Below are positions 28,027-36,788 of a stretch of 64,000 nt of DNA, one piece after another. This DNA comes from Brachybacterium halotolerans (GTDB taxonomy: Bacteria > Actinomycetota > Actinomycetes > Actinomycetales > Dermabacteraceae): contig NZ_JAEDAJ010000001.1 of the NCBI RefSeq assembly GCF_016623465.1, positions 152,227 through 216,226 on the forward strand, written 5' to 3'. Position 1 is the first letter of the stretch; every line of letters starts with the position of its first letter. Made by a program: the position numbers and the translations under genes. The notes beneath the pieces are model-generated. The model had not been told where the DNA came from, did not search any database, and worked only from the letters and a program-made list of their open reading frames with translations.

Positions 28027-29268
28027 ATGCTGCGCTGGCTCACGGCCGGGGAATCCCACGGCCCCTCCCTCATCTCCCTGCTCGACGGCGTCCCCGCCGG
28101 GATCGAGCTGACCAGTGACGATCTGCGCTCCGCTCTCGCGCGCCGCCGCCTCGGCCACGGCCGCGGCAGCCGCCAGAAGTTCGAGCAGGACGTGGTCGCG
28201 ATCCACAGCGGCCTTCGCCACGGCCTCACCCTGGGCTCCCCGCTCGCGATCGAGATCGCGAACTCCGAATGGCCCAAGTGGGAGAAGGTCATGTCGGCCG
28301 ACCCCGTGCCGCGCGAGGACCTGCTGATCGACGCCGGCACGGGCGACGAGCGCGAGATCGCGCGCAACCGTCCGCTCACGCGGCCGCGCCCGGGCCACGC
28401 CGACCTCTCCGGCATGCTCAAGTACGGCTTCGAGGACGCCCGCCCGGTGCTCGAGCGCGCGAGCGCCCGCGAGACCGCCGCACGGGTCGCCGCCGGGCGC
28501 GTCGCCGCGGCCCTGCTCGAGCAGGCCGCCGGCATCCGCCTGGTCTCCCACACCCTGGCCGTGGGCGCGGTGCGCGCCCCCGAGGACGCCGAGCTCCCCC
28601 AGCCGGCCGACTCCTCGCGCCTGGACGAGGACCCCCTGCGCTGCTTCGATCCCGCCACATCGGAGGCCATGGTCGCCGAGGTCGACGCCGCGAAGGCCGA
28701 CGGCGACACCCTGGGCGGGGTCGTCGAGGTCCTCGCCTACGGGGTGCCTGTGGGCCTGGGCTCCCACACCCAGTGGGACCGCAAGCTCGACGGCCGCCTC
28801 GCGCAGGCGATCATGTCGATCCAGGCCATGAAGGGCGTCGAGATCGGCGACGGCTTCACGACCGCCGCCCGTCGCGGCTCCCGCGCGCACGACGAGATCC
28901 TTCCCGCGCAGGACGCAGGGGAGGACCGCGAGTACCCGCGCGTGACCAACCGGGCCGGCGGCCTCGAGGGCGGCATGAGCAACGGCCAGGTCATCCGCGT
29001 GCGCGGGGCCCTCAAGCCGATCTCGACGGTCCCGCGCGCCCTGCGCACCGTGGACGTCACCACGGGCGGCGAGGCCACCGCGAACCACCAGCGCTCCGAC
29101 GTCTGCGCCGTCGCCCCCGCCGCGGTGATCGCCGAGGCCATGGTCGCACTCGTCCTCGCCGACGCCCTGCTCGAGAAGACCGGCGGCGACAGCGTCGAGG
29201 AGATCCGCGCCCACCTCGCCGAGACCGTCGCCCAGCAGTCGCGCCTCGGCGGCGCCCCGTCGGCGTGA
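28027..29268 (+). CDS. aroC: Chorismate synthase
   Basis: Last shikimate step: EPSP to chorismate with reduced FMN. The 413-residue enzyme starts [16 protein letters not shown] with the conserved GESHG, continues with [17 protein letters not shown] (about residues 39-55), and has the FMN/substrate segments [11 protein letters not shown] and [16 protein letters not shown] (about 347-362). Length is slightly above the 360-400 typical, with one insertion near residues 195-205. Chorismate feeds trpE in this window and tyrA (63597 on) via prephenate. It is followed by aroK with a GTGA overlap. Confidence 0.97.
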   Translation: MLRWLTAGESHGPSLISLLDGVPAGIELTSDDLRSALARRRLGHGRGSRQKFEQDVVAIHSGLRHGLTLGSPLAIEIANSEWPKWEKVMSADPVPREDLLIDAGTGDEREIARNRPLTRPRPGHADLSGMLKYGFEDARPVLERASARETAARVAAGRVAAALLEQAAGIRLVSHTLAVGAVRAPEDAELPQPADSSRLDEDPLRCFDPATSEAMVAEVDAAKADGDTLGGVVEVLAYGVPVGLGSHTQWDRKLDGRLAQAIMSIQAMKGVEIGDGFTTAARRGSRAHDEILPAQDAGEDREYPRVTNRAGGLEGGMSNGQVIRVRGALKPISTVPRALRTVDVTTGGEATANHQRSDVCAVAPAAVIAEAMVALVLADALLEKTGGDSVEEIRAHLAETVAQQSRLGGAPSA

Positions 29269-29879
29269 GCACGGTGTCCACGGACCCGAGCCCGTCGACC
29301 CCCGCACCCGGCGCAGAGGATCCCGCCCCGACGCCCTCGGGCGGCGGCCCGCGCCTGGTGCTCATCGGCCCCATGGGCGCGGGGAAGACCACCATCGGCC
29401 GCGAGGTCGCGCGCCGGCTCGGCGTGCCCTTCGCCGATCTCGACGAGCTGATCATCGAGGCCGCCGGTCGCAGCATCCCCGAGATCTTCGCCGCCCAGGG
29501 CGAGAGCGCCTTCCGCGACCTCGAGGCGAGAGTGCTCGCCCTCGCGCTCGAGGCGCACACGGGAGTGCTCGCCCTGGGCGGCGGCGCCGTCGTCGCCGAG
29601 GGCTCGCGCGCGCTCGTCGCCGCCCGCCCCGCCGTGCTGCTCGAGATCGACGAGGAGACGGCCCGGTCCCGCGTGGGACGGGGCCGGGGCCGGCCGATGC
29701 TCGGCGGCGAGGACCCGCTGGGCCGCTGGCGCACCCTCACCGACGCGCGCATGCCGCTGTACCGCGAGGCTGCGCGCTGGAGCATCGACGCGACCCACGG
29801 CGGGATCGACCAGATCGCCCGCCGCATCATCGAGACCCTGGAGGGCGCCGAGCCGCCCGCACCGAAGGAGCACGCATGA
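29265..29879 (+). CDS. aroK: Shikimate kinase
   Basis: Phosphorylates shikimate at O3 using ATP. The 204-residue protein has a 28-residue Pro/Ser-rich leader, then Walker [12 protein letters not shown] (about 34-44), the shikimate-binding DLDELI and [17 protein letters not shown] (about 103-110) and the lid arginines in [12 protein letters not shown] 29265 overlaps the aroC stop (GTGA); a second in-frame GTG at 29274 is an alternative. The 3' end overlaps aroB (ATGA). The order aroC-aroK-aroB is the standard actinobacterial one. Confidence 0.95.
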   Translation: MSTVSTDPSPSTPAPGAEDPAPTPSGGGPRLVLIGPMGAGKTTIGREVARRLGVPFADLDELIIEAAGRSIPEIFAAQGESAFRDLEARVLALALEAHTGVLALGGGAVVAEGSRALVAARPAVLLEIDEETARSRVGRGRGRPMLGGEDPLGRWRTLTDARMPLYREAARWSIDATHGGIDQIARRIIETLEGAEPPAPKEHA

Positions 29880-31006
29880 GCCCCGAGAACCCTGCCGACA
29901 CAGAACCCGCCGGCACCGACGCCCCGGACACCACCGTCATCCCCGTGGGCACACCCACGGGCGGCTACGACGTCGTCGTGGGCCGCGGTCTGCTGGCGGG
30001 CCTGCCGCAGCGCATCCCCGCGAACGCCCGCCGCGTCGTCATCGTCCACCAGCCCAGTCTCCGCACCGTCGCCGAGGAGCTGCGCGAGGCCGTCGCCGCG
30101 ACCGACCGCTCCGCGTTCCTCGCGGAGATCCCCGACGGCGAGGAGGCGAAGACCGTGCAGGTCGCGGGCTTCCTCTGGCAGGTGTGCGGACAGGCGGAGA
30201 TCTCCCGGAGCGACCTCGTGATCGGACTCGGCGGCGGCGCCGCGACCGACGTCGCGGGCTTCATCGCGGCGACGTGGCTGCGCGGCATCGACGTGCTGCA
30301 GGTGCCCACCACGGTCGCCGCGATGGTCGATGCGGCCGTCGGCGGGAAGACCGGCATCAACACCGCCGAGGGCAAGAACCTCGTGGGCTCCTTCCACCCG
30401 CCGATCGCCGTGATCGAGGACCTCGACGTGCTCGCCGGGCTCGGCGCGCACGACGTCGCCGCCGGCCTCGCCGAGGTCGTCAAGGCAGGCTTCATCGAGG
30501 ACACGCGCATCCTCGAGGTCGTCGAGGCCGACCCCGCCGCCGTGCTCGACATCTCCACCCCCGCCTTCCGCGAGATCATGGAGCGCGCGATCCGCGTGAA
30601 GGCCCGAGTGGTCTCCGCCGACCTCACCGAGACCGGTGAGCGCGAGATCCTCAACTACGGCCACACGCTGGGCCACGCCATCGAGCACAACGAGCGCTAC
30701 CAGTGGCGCCACGGCGCCGCGGTGTCCGTGGGAATGATGTTCGCGGCCGAGCTCGCGCACCTCGCCGGCAAGCTCTCCGAGGCCGACGTGGACCGTCATC
30801 GCGACCTCCTCGTCTCTCTGGGACTGCCCACGACCTACCGCGGCCGCCAGTGGCCCAAGCTCGAGGAGGCCATGAAGCGCGACAAGAAGTCGCGCGCCGG
30901 CCTGCTGCGCTTCGTCGTCCTGGACCGCATCGGCAAGGTCTCGCGCCTCGAGGGGCCTGACCCGGCCCTGCTGCTCTCCGCCTACTCCGCGATCGCCGAG
31001 GACTGA
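29876..31006 (+). CDS. aroB: 3-Dehydroquinate synthase
   Basis: Second shikimate step: DAHP to 3-dehydroquinate, NAD- and metal-dependent. The 376-residue enzyme has the NAD-binding GLGGGAATDVAGFIAATW (about residues 116-133), VPTTVAAMVDAAVGGKTGIN (about 143-162), EGKNLVGSFHPP, and the metal ligands Glu in GLAEVVKAGFI and His residues in YGHTLGHAIEH (about 260-270) and RHGAAVSVG. The first 25 residues are a Pro/Thr/Ala-rich extension. ATGA overlap with aroK. aroD follows after 5 nt. Confidence 0.97.
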   Translation: MSPENPADTEPAGTDAPDTTVIPVGTPTGGYDVVVGRGLLAGLPQRIPANARRVVIVHQPSLRTVAEELREAVAATDRSAFLAEIPDGEEAKTVQVAGFLWQVCGQAEISRSDLVIGLGGGAATDVAGFIAATWLRGIDVLQVPTTVAAMVDAAVGGKTGINTAEGKNLVGSFHPPIAVIEDLDVLAGLGAHDVAAGLAEVVKAGFIEDTRILEVVEADPAAVLDISTPAFREIMERAIRVKARVVSADLTETGEREILNYGHTLGHAIEHNERYQWRHGAAVSVGMMFAAELAHLAGKLSEADVDRHRDLLVSLGLPTTYRGRQWPKLEEAMKRDKKSRAGLLRFVVLDRIGKVSRLEGPDPALLLSAYSAIAED

Positions 31007-31011
31007 GAGGG

Positions 31012-31842
31012 ATGGGGCCGACGGGGGACGCCGCGCGCGCCGACGGCGACCGGTCCGGCGGCGTCGTGCGCGTGCGGGGGATCGAGCTCGGCGCCGGCCG
31101 CCCGGAGATCATCGTCCCGCTCACCGGAGCGGACGAGCGCAGCGTGCTCGCCCAGGCCGAGCGCGCGCGCACGGCGCCGGCGCGGATCATCGAATGGCGC
31201 GCCGATCTCCTCGCCCCGTCGGCCCCTGGCGCCGAGCACCGCGAGCGCGTGCTCGGCGCCCTGCCCGCCCTGCGCGAGGCCCTCGCCCCCGAGCAGGCGC
31301 TCCTGCTCACGGTCCGCACCGCCGCCGAGGGCGGAGGGCGGGACCTCCCGGACACGGACCTCGCTGAGCTGCTGCGCGCCGGGATCGCCCTGCGCGGCGC
31401 GGACGGCGGCCCGCTCGTCGACCTGGTGGACGTGGAGACTGCTCGCGCACCGGAGGCCGTCGGCGCCGTGATCCGCGGGGCGCACGAGGCGGGCCTCGCG
31501 GTGGTCGGCTCCTTCCACGATTTCGCCGCGACGCCCTCGCGGGAGGACATCCTCGCGACGCTGCGCGCGCAGCGTGACCTCGGAGCCGACGTCGCGAAGA
31601 TCGCCGTCACCCCGCGCACCGCGGAGGATGTGCTGGTCCTGCTCGCGGCGAGCCTCGAGGCCGCCCGCGACGGGGCAGGCCCCCATCTGGCGATCTCGAT
31701 GGGATCCCTGGGGGCGGTCAGCCGCGTCGCGGCCGAGGTGTTCGGCTCCTGCGCGACCTTCGCGACGGCGGGCGAGGCCTCCGCTCCCGGTCAGCTCGGG
31801 GCCGACGAGGTCTGCCGCATGCTCGCGGCGCTGCGCCCCTGA
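31012..31842 (+). CDS. aroD: 3-Dehydroquinate dehydratase, type I
   Basis: Third shikimate step by the type I Schiff-base mechanism. The 276-residue protein has EWRADLL (about residues 61-67), the catalytic His in GSFHDFAAT, the Schiff-base Lys in ADVAKIAVTPR, and SMGSLGAVSRVAAEVFGSCATF (His and Lys about 50 residues apart at roughly 169 and 198). Many Actinobacteria instead use the unrelated type II enzyme (AroQ), so this is a notable but not unique choice. GAGAGG precedes the ATG. The gene completes the aroCKBD group; its stop is 6 bp from the convergent TRIC gene. Confidence 0.93.
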   Translation: MGPTGDAARADGDRSGGVVRVRGIELGAGRPEIIVPLTGADERSVLAQAERARTAPARIIEWRADLLAPSAPGAEHRERVLGALPALREALAPEQALLLTVRTAAEGGGRDLPDTDLAELLRAGIALRGADGGPLVDLVDVETARAPEAVGAVIRGAHEAGLAVVGSFHDFAATPSREDILATLRAQRDLGADVAKIAVTPRTAEDVLVLLAASLEAARDGAGPHLAISMGSLGAVSRVAAEVFGSCATFATAGEASAPGQLGADEVCRMLAALRP

Positions 31843-31848
31843 GGGTCC

Positions 31849-32874
31849 TCAGCGGCGCTCGTCGTCCTCGGGGTCCCCGGGCGCACGGTCGTCGTCCGCG
31901 GGCGTCTCCCGCGACGCGGGCGGTGCTGGAGACCCGGGCGACTCCGGGGTCGAGTCGTCCTTGGGCGTCGGGGTCGGCTCTCCGCCCGCGGTGGCGATCG
32001 GATACTCGATCGGGTCCTCCGGCGGGAGGGTGGTTCCGGCGCTCTCCTCGTCGCCGAGAGCGCGGCGCTGGAACTCCGCGGCGTCGTCGTCCGGGATCGT
32101 GGAGTCGTCCGCGAAGTCGTCGTTCGTCTCGTCCACCACCGGGATCGCGCCCGTCTCGAGAGCCACGCGATGCCGCTCGTCCTTGCGCACGCGGCGCACG
32201 AGCGACTTCATCTGCGAGGCCGAGAGCGTCACCTGCCACTCGCCGTGGGAGGGCAGGTGCCAGCGGCGCCAGGCCGCCAGTCCCGCGAGGAGAGCACCCA
32301 GCGCGACGGCAGCCAGCACCCAGGCGGAGGGCAGCCCCAGCGCCACGACGCCCCAGGTCGCGACGGCCGTGACCAGCGCGCCTGTCGCGTACAGAGGGCC
32401 TCCGCCGAAGATCGCCGGGACGCGCCCCACGAGCACGTCGCGGATCACGCCGCCGCCCACGGCGCTGGTGACGCCCAGCAGGACCGCCGGCAGCGGCTCG
32501 AGGCCGTATCCGATCGATTTCGCGGTCCCGGTCGCCGCCCACAGCGCCATCGCCAGGATGTCCAGACCGGTGACGGCGCGTCGCCACCAGGTGGCCTCTG
32601 CCGCGATCAGGTAGGAGAAGGTGGAGCCGGCGAGGGCGCACGCGAGATAGAGGGGGCCGTCGAACGCCGCGGGCGGGTCGACGCCGATGATGAGGTCGCG
32701 GACGATGCCTCCGCCGAGACCGGCGACGATGCCGATGATCGCGAAGCCCACGGCGTCGAAGTTCAACCGCGAGGCCAGCGCCCCCGCCGCGACACCCATG
32801 ATGAACACGCCTGCGAGGTCCAGCCCGCGGAGGAGGTCGTTGGTGACCAGCAGTTCGAGGGGATCCACGGGCAC
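31849..32874 (-). CDS. TRIC-type cation channel family membrane protein (UPF0126/YadS)
   Basis: A 341-residue membrane protein with two homologous halves of about 80 residues, each with three hydrophobic segments and a matching motif: GLGGGIVRDLIIG in the first and AVGGGVIRDVLVG in the second. This duplicated UPF0126 form is the bacterial relative of trimeric intracellular cation channels. After the last membrane segment (about residue 205) comes a long soluble tail, about 130 residues, first basic (RRVRKDERHR), then strongly acidic and Pro-rich. I chose GTG 32874 because CATACT ends 6 nt upstream; GTG 32868 is an alternative. Ion specificity is not readable from sequence. Confidence 0.85.
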   Translation of the reverse strand: MPVDPLELLVTNDLLRGLDLAGVFIMGVAAGALASRLNFDAVGFAIIGIVAGLGGGIVRDLIIGVDPPAAFDGPLYLACALAGSTFSYLIAAEATWWRRAVTGLDILAMALWAATGTAKSIGYGLEPLPAVLLGVTSAVGGGVIRDVLVGRVPAIFGGGPLYATGALVTAVATWGVVALGLPSAWVLAAVALGALLAGLAAWRRWHLPSHGEWQVTLSASQMKSLVRRVRKDERHRVALETGAIPVVDETNDDFADDSTIPDDDAAEFQRRALGDEESAGTTLPPEDPIEYPIATAGGEPTPTPKDDSTPESPGSPAPPASRETPADDDRAPGDPEDDERR

Positions 32875-32880
32875 GACCGT

Positions 32881-32886
32881 AGTATG
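32881..32886 (-). promoter_or_regulatory. Candidate leaderless -10 for TRIC gene
   Basis: CATACT (minus strand) 6 nt before GTG 32874. Confidence 0.45.
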
Positions 32887-32955
32887 CGCGGGCGCCCGGG
32901 GCGATGGGTCGCGGACGGGATGTGACGGCGATGACCGGCCTCGTGCCGCGCACCG

Positions 32956-32961
32956 TACGAT
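32956..32961 (+). promoter_or_regulatory. Candidate leaderless -10 for coaE
   Basis: TACGAT 7 nt before the coaE ATG. A GGAG in the spacer ends only 1 nt from the ATG, too close to act as a ribosome site. Confidence 0.45.
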
Positions 32962-32968
32962 CGGGAGC

Positions 32969-33763
32969 ATGGACAGCCCGACCACCGGCACGGCCTCCGC
33001 GCGCACCGACGCCGCGGCCGGCGCCACCGGCACCGCTGCCGCCGACACCTGCCGCGATGCCGCTCCCGGGCTCGTCCGCCTCGGCCTGACCGGCGGCATC
33101 GGCGCCGGGAAGTCGAGCGTCGCGGGGATCTGGCGCGATGCCGGGACCGCCGTCATCGATCTCGACGCGCACTCCCGCGCCGTGCTCGACGTGCCCGGCG
33201 AGGGCGTCGAGGAGGCCGTGGCCCGCTTCGGCGAGGAGTACCGCGCGGCCTCGGGCACGATCGACCGGGCGGCCCTCGCCCTTCTCGTCTTCGCCGACGC
33301 GGCGGCCCGCGCCGACCTCGAGGAGATCGTGCTGACGAGGGTCGACGCCGCCGTCGAGGAGGCGGAGCGCGAGGCGGCCGCGGCGGGGGAGCGCCTCGTC
33401 GTGCACGACAGCCCGCTGCTGCTCGAGAAGCACCACGAGGACGAGTACGCGCGCGTGGTCGCGGTGCTCGCCCCTCGCGAGGAGCGGATCGCCCGCGTCG
33501 TGCGCGACCGAGGTCGCGACCGCGCCTACGTCGAGTCCGTGATGGCGGCGCAGGCCACGGACCTCGAGCGGATCCGGCGGGCGGACCGCCTGCTGCTGAA
33601 CAACGCCGACGCGGGCACCCTGCGCACGCGCGCGCTCACCCTCCTCGAGGACCTGCGTCGGGAGCTGCTCGGCGGACCCGCCGAACCCATCGGGCCCGCT
33701 TGCGCCGCTTCACGGACAGCACGCGTCCGCTCTCACACGCGGGATGTCCGGCCCGGGACGTAG
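32969..33763 (+). CDS. coaE: Dephospho-CoA kinase
   Basis: Final CoA step: phosphorylates the 3' hydroxyl of dephospho-CoA. The 264-residue protein begins with about 30 low-complexity Ala/Thr residues, then Walker A LGLTGGIGAGKSSVAG (about residues 38-53), the substrate motif VIDLDAHSRAV and DSPLLLEK in the lid region (DxPLLxE variant). Neighbour to uvrB, as in other Actinobacteria. Its last codon TAG (33761-33763) is the first half of the candidate uvrB -10 hexamer TAGGCT, so the two genes abut with a shared signal. The C-terminal 25 residues are an Arg/Ala-rich extension. Confidence 0.94.
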   Translation: MDSPTTGTASARTDAAAGATGTAAADTCRDAAPGLVRLGLTGGIGAGKSSVAGIWRDAGTAVIDLDAHSRAVLDVPGEGVEEAVARFGEEYRAASGTIDRAALALLVFADAAARADLEEIVLTRVDAAVEEAEREAAAAGERLVVHDSPLLLEKHHEDEYARVVAVLAPREERIARVVRDRGRDRAYVESVMAAQATDLERIRRADRLLLNNADAGTLRTRALTLLEDLRRELLGGPAEPIGPACAASRTARVRSHTRDVRPGT

Positions 33764-33766
33764 GCT
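33761..33766 (+). promoter_or_regulatory. Candidate leaderless -10 for uvrB
   Basis: TAGGCT 6 nt before the uvrB ATG; its first three bases are the coaE stop codon. Confidence 0.5.
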
Positions 33767-33772
33767 CGTCCC

Positions 33773-35881
33773 ATGCGCCCCGTCACCGACCTCACCCGCT
33801 CCGTCAACCCCTTCGAGGTGGTCTCCGAGTACCGGCCGTCGGGCGACCAGCCGCAGGCGATCGACGAGCTCGCGCGCCGGATCAACGGGGGAGAGCAGGA
33901 CGTCGTGCTGCTGGGCGCGACCGGCACCGGCAAGAGCGCGACGACGGCCTGGCTGATCGAGAAGCTGCAGCGGCCGACCCTCGTCATGGCGCACAACAAG
34001 ACCCTGGCCGCGCAGCTCGCGAGCGAGTTCCGCGACCTGCTGCCGCACAACGCCGTCGAGTACTTCGTCTCCTACTACGACTACTACCAGCCGGAGGCGT
34101 ACGTCCCGCAGTCGGACACCTACATCGAGAAGGACTCCTCGATCAACGCGGAGGTCGAGCGCCTGCGCCACAGCGCCACGAACTCCCTGCTGACCCGGCG
34201 TGACGTGGTCGTGGTCTCCTCCGTGTCCTGCATCTACGGCCTGGGCACGCCGCAGGAGTACGTGGACCGCATGGTGCGGCTGAAGCGCGGCGACGAGGTC
34301 GATCGCGACGACCTGCTGCGGCGCTTCGTGGACATGCAGTACGACCGCAACGACGTCGAGTTCGTGCGCGGCACCTTCCGGGTGCGCGGGGACACCGTCG
34401 AGATCATCCCGATGTACGAGGAGCTCGCGATCCGCATCGAGTTCTTCGGCGACGAGATCGACGCGATCTACACCCTGCACCCCGTCACCGGCGAGGTGAT
34501 CCGCGAGGAGGAGGACATCCACATCTTCCCCGCCTCCCACTACGTCGCCGGTCCCGAGAGGCTCGCGAAGGCGATCGACTCGATCGAGAGCGAGCTGGGG
34601 GAGCGGCTCACGGAGCTCGAGGGGCAGAACAAGCTGCTCGAGGCGCAGCGCCTGCGCATGCGCACCGCCCACGACCTCGAGATGCTGCGCCAGGTGGGCA
34701 CCACCAACGGCGTCGAGAACTACTCGCGCCACCTCGACGGCCGCGGCCCCGGCACCCCGCCGAACACCCTCATGGACTACTTCCCCGAGGACTTCCTGCT
34801 GGTCATCGACGAGTCCCACGTGACCGTCCCGCAGATCGGGGCGATGTACGAGGGGGACCGCTCGCGCAAGCGCACCCTCGTGGACTTCGGCTTCCGCCTG
34901 CCCAGCGCCCTCGACAACCGCCCCCTGACCTTCGGCGAGTTCACAGAGCGCACCGGCCAGACCGTCTACCTCTCGGCGACGCCCGCCGACTACGAGCTGG
35001 GCCGCAGCGACGGGGTGGTCGAGCAGATCATCCGGCCGACGGGCCTCGTCGACCCCGAGGTCATCGTCAAGCCCGTCAAGGGTCAGATCGACGACCTGCG
35101 CGCCGAGATCGAGAAGCGCGTCGAGCGCGATGAGCGCGTGCTCGTCACCACGCTCACCAAGCGCATGGCCGAGGACCTCACCGACTACCTGCTGGAGAAC
35201 GGCGTGCGCGTGCAGTACCTGCACTCCGACGTCGACACCCTGCGACGCGTCGAGCTGCTGCGCTCCCTGCGCCAGGGCGAGTACGACGTGCTGGTGGGTA
35301 TCAACCTGCTGCGCGAGGGCCTGGACCTCCCCGAGGTCTCCCTGGTCTCGATCCTCGATGCCGACAAGGAGGGGTTCCTGCGCTCGCGCACCTCCCTCAT
35401 CCAGACCATCGGCCGCGCGGCCCGCAACGTCTCCGGTCAGGTGCACATGTACGCCGACACCGTCACGGACTCCATGCGCGAGGCGATCGACGAGACCAAC
35501 CGCCGACGCGAGAAGCAGATCGCGTACAACACCGAGCACGGCATCGACCCGACGCCGCTGCGCAAGAAGATCGCCGACGTCACCGACATGCTCGCCCGCG
35601 AGGACATCGACACCGACACGCTGCTCGCGACCGACTACCGCTCCGGCAAGGAGCGCGTGAATCGCGACCGCGCCCGGGCGAACGTCGTGGACGCGGTCTC
35701 CGCGCGCACGGTGGACCTGGGCGACGACCCGGTGGGCGCGCTCAGCGAGATGATCGACGAGATGACGGCCCAGATGCACCAGGCCGCGGAGACCCTGCAG
35801 TTCGAGGTCGCGGCACGCCTGCGCGACGAGGTCCAGGAGCTCAAGAAGGAGCTCAAGCAGGTCCAGCGCAGCGCGTCCTGA
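33773..35881 (+). CDS. uvrB: UvrABC excision nuclease subunit B
   Basis: Damage-verifying helicase-like subunit of nucleotide excision repair. The 702-residue protein has Walker [15 protein letters not shown] (about residues 44-57), the damage-clamp beta-hairpin [18 protein letters not shown] (about 100-117), DEAD-like [18 protein letters not shown], the helicase motif VI region QTIGRAARN and the C-terminal UVR domain (about 650-690) that contacts UvrC. Full length. uvrA and uvrC are 5-8 kb downstream, with an unusual polymerase gene between. No SOS-box palindrome is seen upstream. Confidence 0.97.
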   Translation: MRPVTDLTRSVNPFEVVSEYRPSGDQPQAIDELARRINGGEQDVVLLGATGTGKSATTAWLIEKLQRPTLVMAHNKTLAAQLASEFRDLLPHNAVEYFVSYYDYYQPEAYVPQSDTYIEKDSSINAEVERLRHSATNSLLTRRDVVVVSSVSCIYGLGTPQEYVDRMVRLKRGDEVDRDDLLRRFVDMQYDRNDVEFVRGTFRVRGDTVEIIPMYEELAIRIEFFGDEIDAIYTLHPVTGEVIREEEDIHIFPASHYVAGPERLAKAIDSIESELGERLTELEGQNKLLEAQRLRMRTAHDLEMLRQVGTTNGVENYSRHLDGRGPGTPPNTLMDYFPEDFLLVIDESHVTVPQIGAMYEGDRSRKRTLVDFGFRLPSALDNRPLTFGEFTERTGQTVYLSATPADYELGRSDGVVEQIIRPTGLVDPEVIVKPVKGQIDDLRAEIEKRVERDERVLVTTLTKRMAEDLTDYLLENGVRVQYLHSDVDTLRRVELLRSLRQGEYDVLVGINLLREGLDLPEVSLVSILDADKEGFLRSRTSLIQTIGRAARNVSGQVHMYADTVTDSMREAIDETNRRREKQIAYNTEHGIDPTPLRKKIADVTDMLAREDIDTDTLLATDYRSGKERVNRDRARANVVDAVSARTVDLGDDPVGALSEMIDEMTAQMHQAAETLQFEVAARLRDEVQELKKELKQVQRSAS

Positions 35882-35989
35882 GCCCGGACCCGTCCGCCGG
35901 GGCCGGGACGTGGGCCGCGCGGCGGGCACCGCGTGATGGCAGCTGTGCCGCGGGCTCGGACGTCCCGCGGACTCAGCGGTGCCGCGGAC

Positions 35990-36724
35990 TCAGACGCCCT
36001 GCAGCCAGGCGGCGATGCGCCCGGGCTCGCGCACCGCGAGATCCCGGGCGTCGGCGCGGCGCGCCACCCAGCCGCGATCGACGAAGGCCTCCGCGACCGC
36101 GGCGCCCAGTCCGCCGGCGAGGTGGTGGCGCTGCTCGGTCCAGTCCGAGCACACCCGCAGCAGCGGGCGACGCCGCCGCTCGAGGTCCGCGAGGTCGATG
36201 CCCAGGGCACCGAAGGCATCGTCGGCGCGCGGTCCGAGCGCATAGGGGGCGCGGGGGACCGGAGCGCTCAGAGGATCCCCGTCGGACCGGCCGGAGCCCT
36301 CGTGGCCGTCGGTCCGCAAGAGCGCACCGCCCTCGACGAGGCCCGCGAGCACGTCGGTGCCCAGGGTCCCCGCGAGATGGTCGTAGCAGGTGCGCGCGAC
36401 CCGCAGCCTCTGCCACCGCATCGAGGAGCGCAGGCCCACGGCGGAGGGTGTCTCGGACAGCGCCAGCAGCGCCTCGAGGAGGACGACCACCTGCGGATCG
36501 GCGATCCGGAACCGGCGGTGCCGCCCCTCGCGGCGCACCTCGACGAAGCCCGCATCCTGCAGCCGCGCGAGATGCGCGCTCGCGGTCGAGGCGGAGACGG
36601 ACGCCGCCTCGGCGAGACGGCTCGCCGGCCTCTCGCTGCCGTCCACGAGCTCCATGAGCATGGCGGCGCGCGACGCGTCGGCGACGAGCTCGGCGACGGC
36701 GGCGATGTCGGGCAGCGGGTCCAT
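35990..36724 (-). CDS. ArsR-type winged-helix repressor
   Basis: A 244-residue regulator. The N-terminal winged helix (about residues 1-85) reads AAVAELVADASRAAMLMELVDG, then the recognition helix SVSASTASAHLARLQDAG and wing EVRREGRHRRFRI. The long C-terminal part holds conserved Cys/His-containing segments RTCYDHLAGTLG and LLRVCSDWTEQRHHLAGGLG, a ligand- or thiol-sensing domain seen in ArsR-like proteins beside exporters; the ligand is unknown. It is divergent from an MFS exporter with 64 bp between starts, containing a perfect palindrome. ATG 36724 lies 6 nt after CACACT, so a leaderless start is likely. It probably represses itself and the exporter. Confidence 0.88.
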   Translation of the reverse strand: MDPLPDIAAVAELVADASRAAMLMELVDGSERPASRLAEAASVSASTASAHLARLQDAGFVEVRREGRHRRFRIADPQVVVLLEALLALSETPSAVGLRSSMRWQRLRVARTCYDHLAGTLGTDVLAGLVEGGALLRTDGHEGSGRSDGDPLSAPVPRAPYALGPRADDAFGALGIDLADLERRRRPLLRVCSDWTEQRHHLAGGLGAAVAEAFVDRGWVARRADARDLAVREPGRIAAWLQGV

Positions 36725-36730
36725 GGAGAC

Positions 36731-36736
36731 AGTGTG
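36731..36736 (-). promoter_or_regulatory. Candidate leaderless -10 for ArsR gene
   Basis: CACACT (minus strand) 6 nt before the ATG at 36724. Confidence 0.45.
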
Positions 36737-36742
36737 CCCCGA

Positions 36743-36770
36743 GGACGCTTCGCCGGCCGTCGAAGCGTCC
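36743..36770. promoter_or_regulatory. Palindromic candidate operator of the ArsR/MFS pair
   Basis: Perfect 10-bp arms GGACGCTTCG (36743-36752) and CGAAGCGTCC (36761-36770) around CCGGCCGT. It lies between the two outward -10 hexamers, within the likely -35 zone of both, so a bound repressor would silence both genes. Confidence 0.65.
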
Positions 36771-36776
36771 CGCACG

Positions 36777-36782
36777 CAGACT
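36777..36782 (+). promoter_or_regulatory. Candidate leaderless -10 for MFS gene
   Basis: CAGACT 6 nt before the MFS ATG. Confidence 0.45.
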
Positions 36783-36788
36783 CGCCCC

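Noticed and set aside
35963-35993. Direct repeat CCGCGGACTCAG (two copies) at the uvrB/ArsR 3' junction
   Set aside because: A short local duplication that includes the ArsR stop codon; no sign of an attachment site or element ends.
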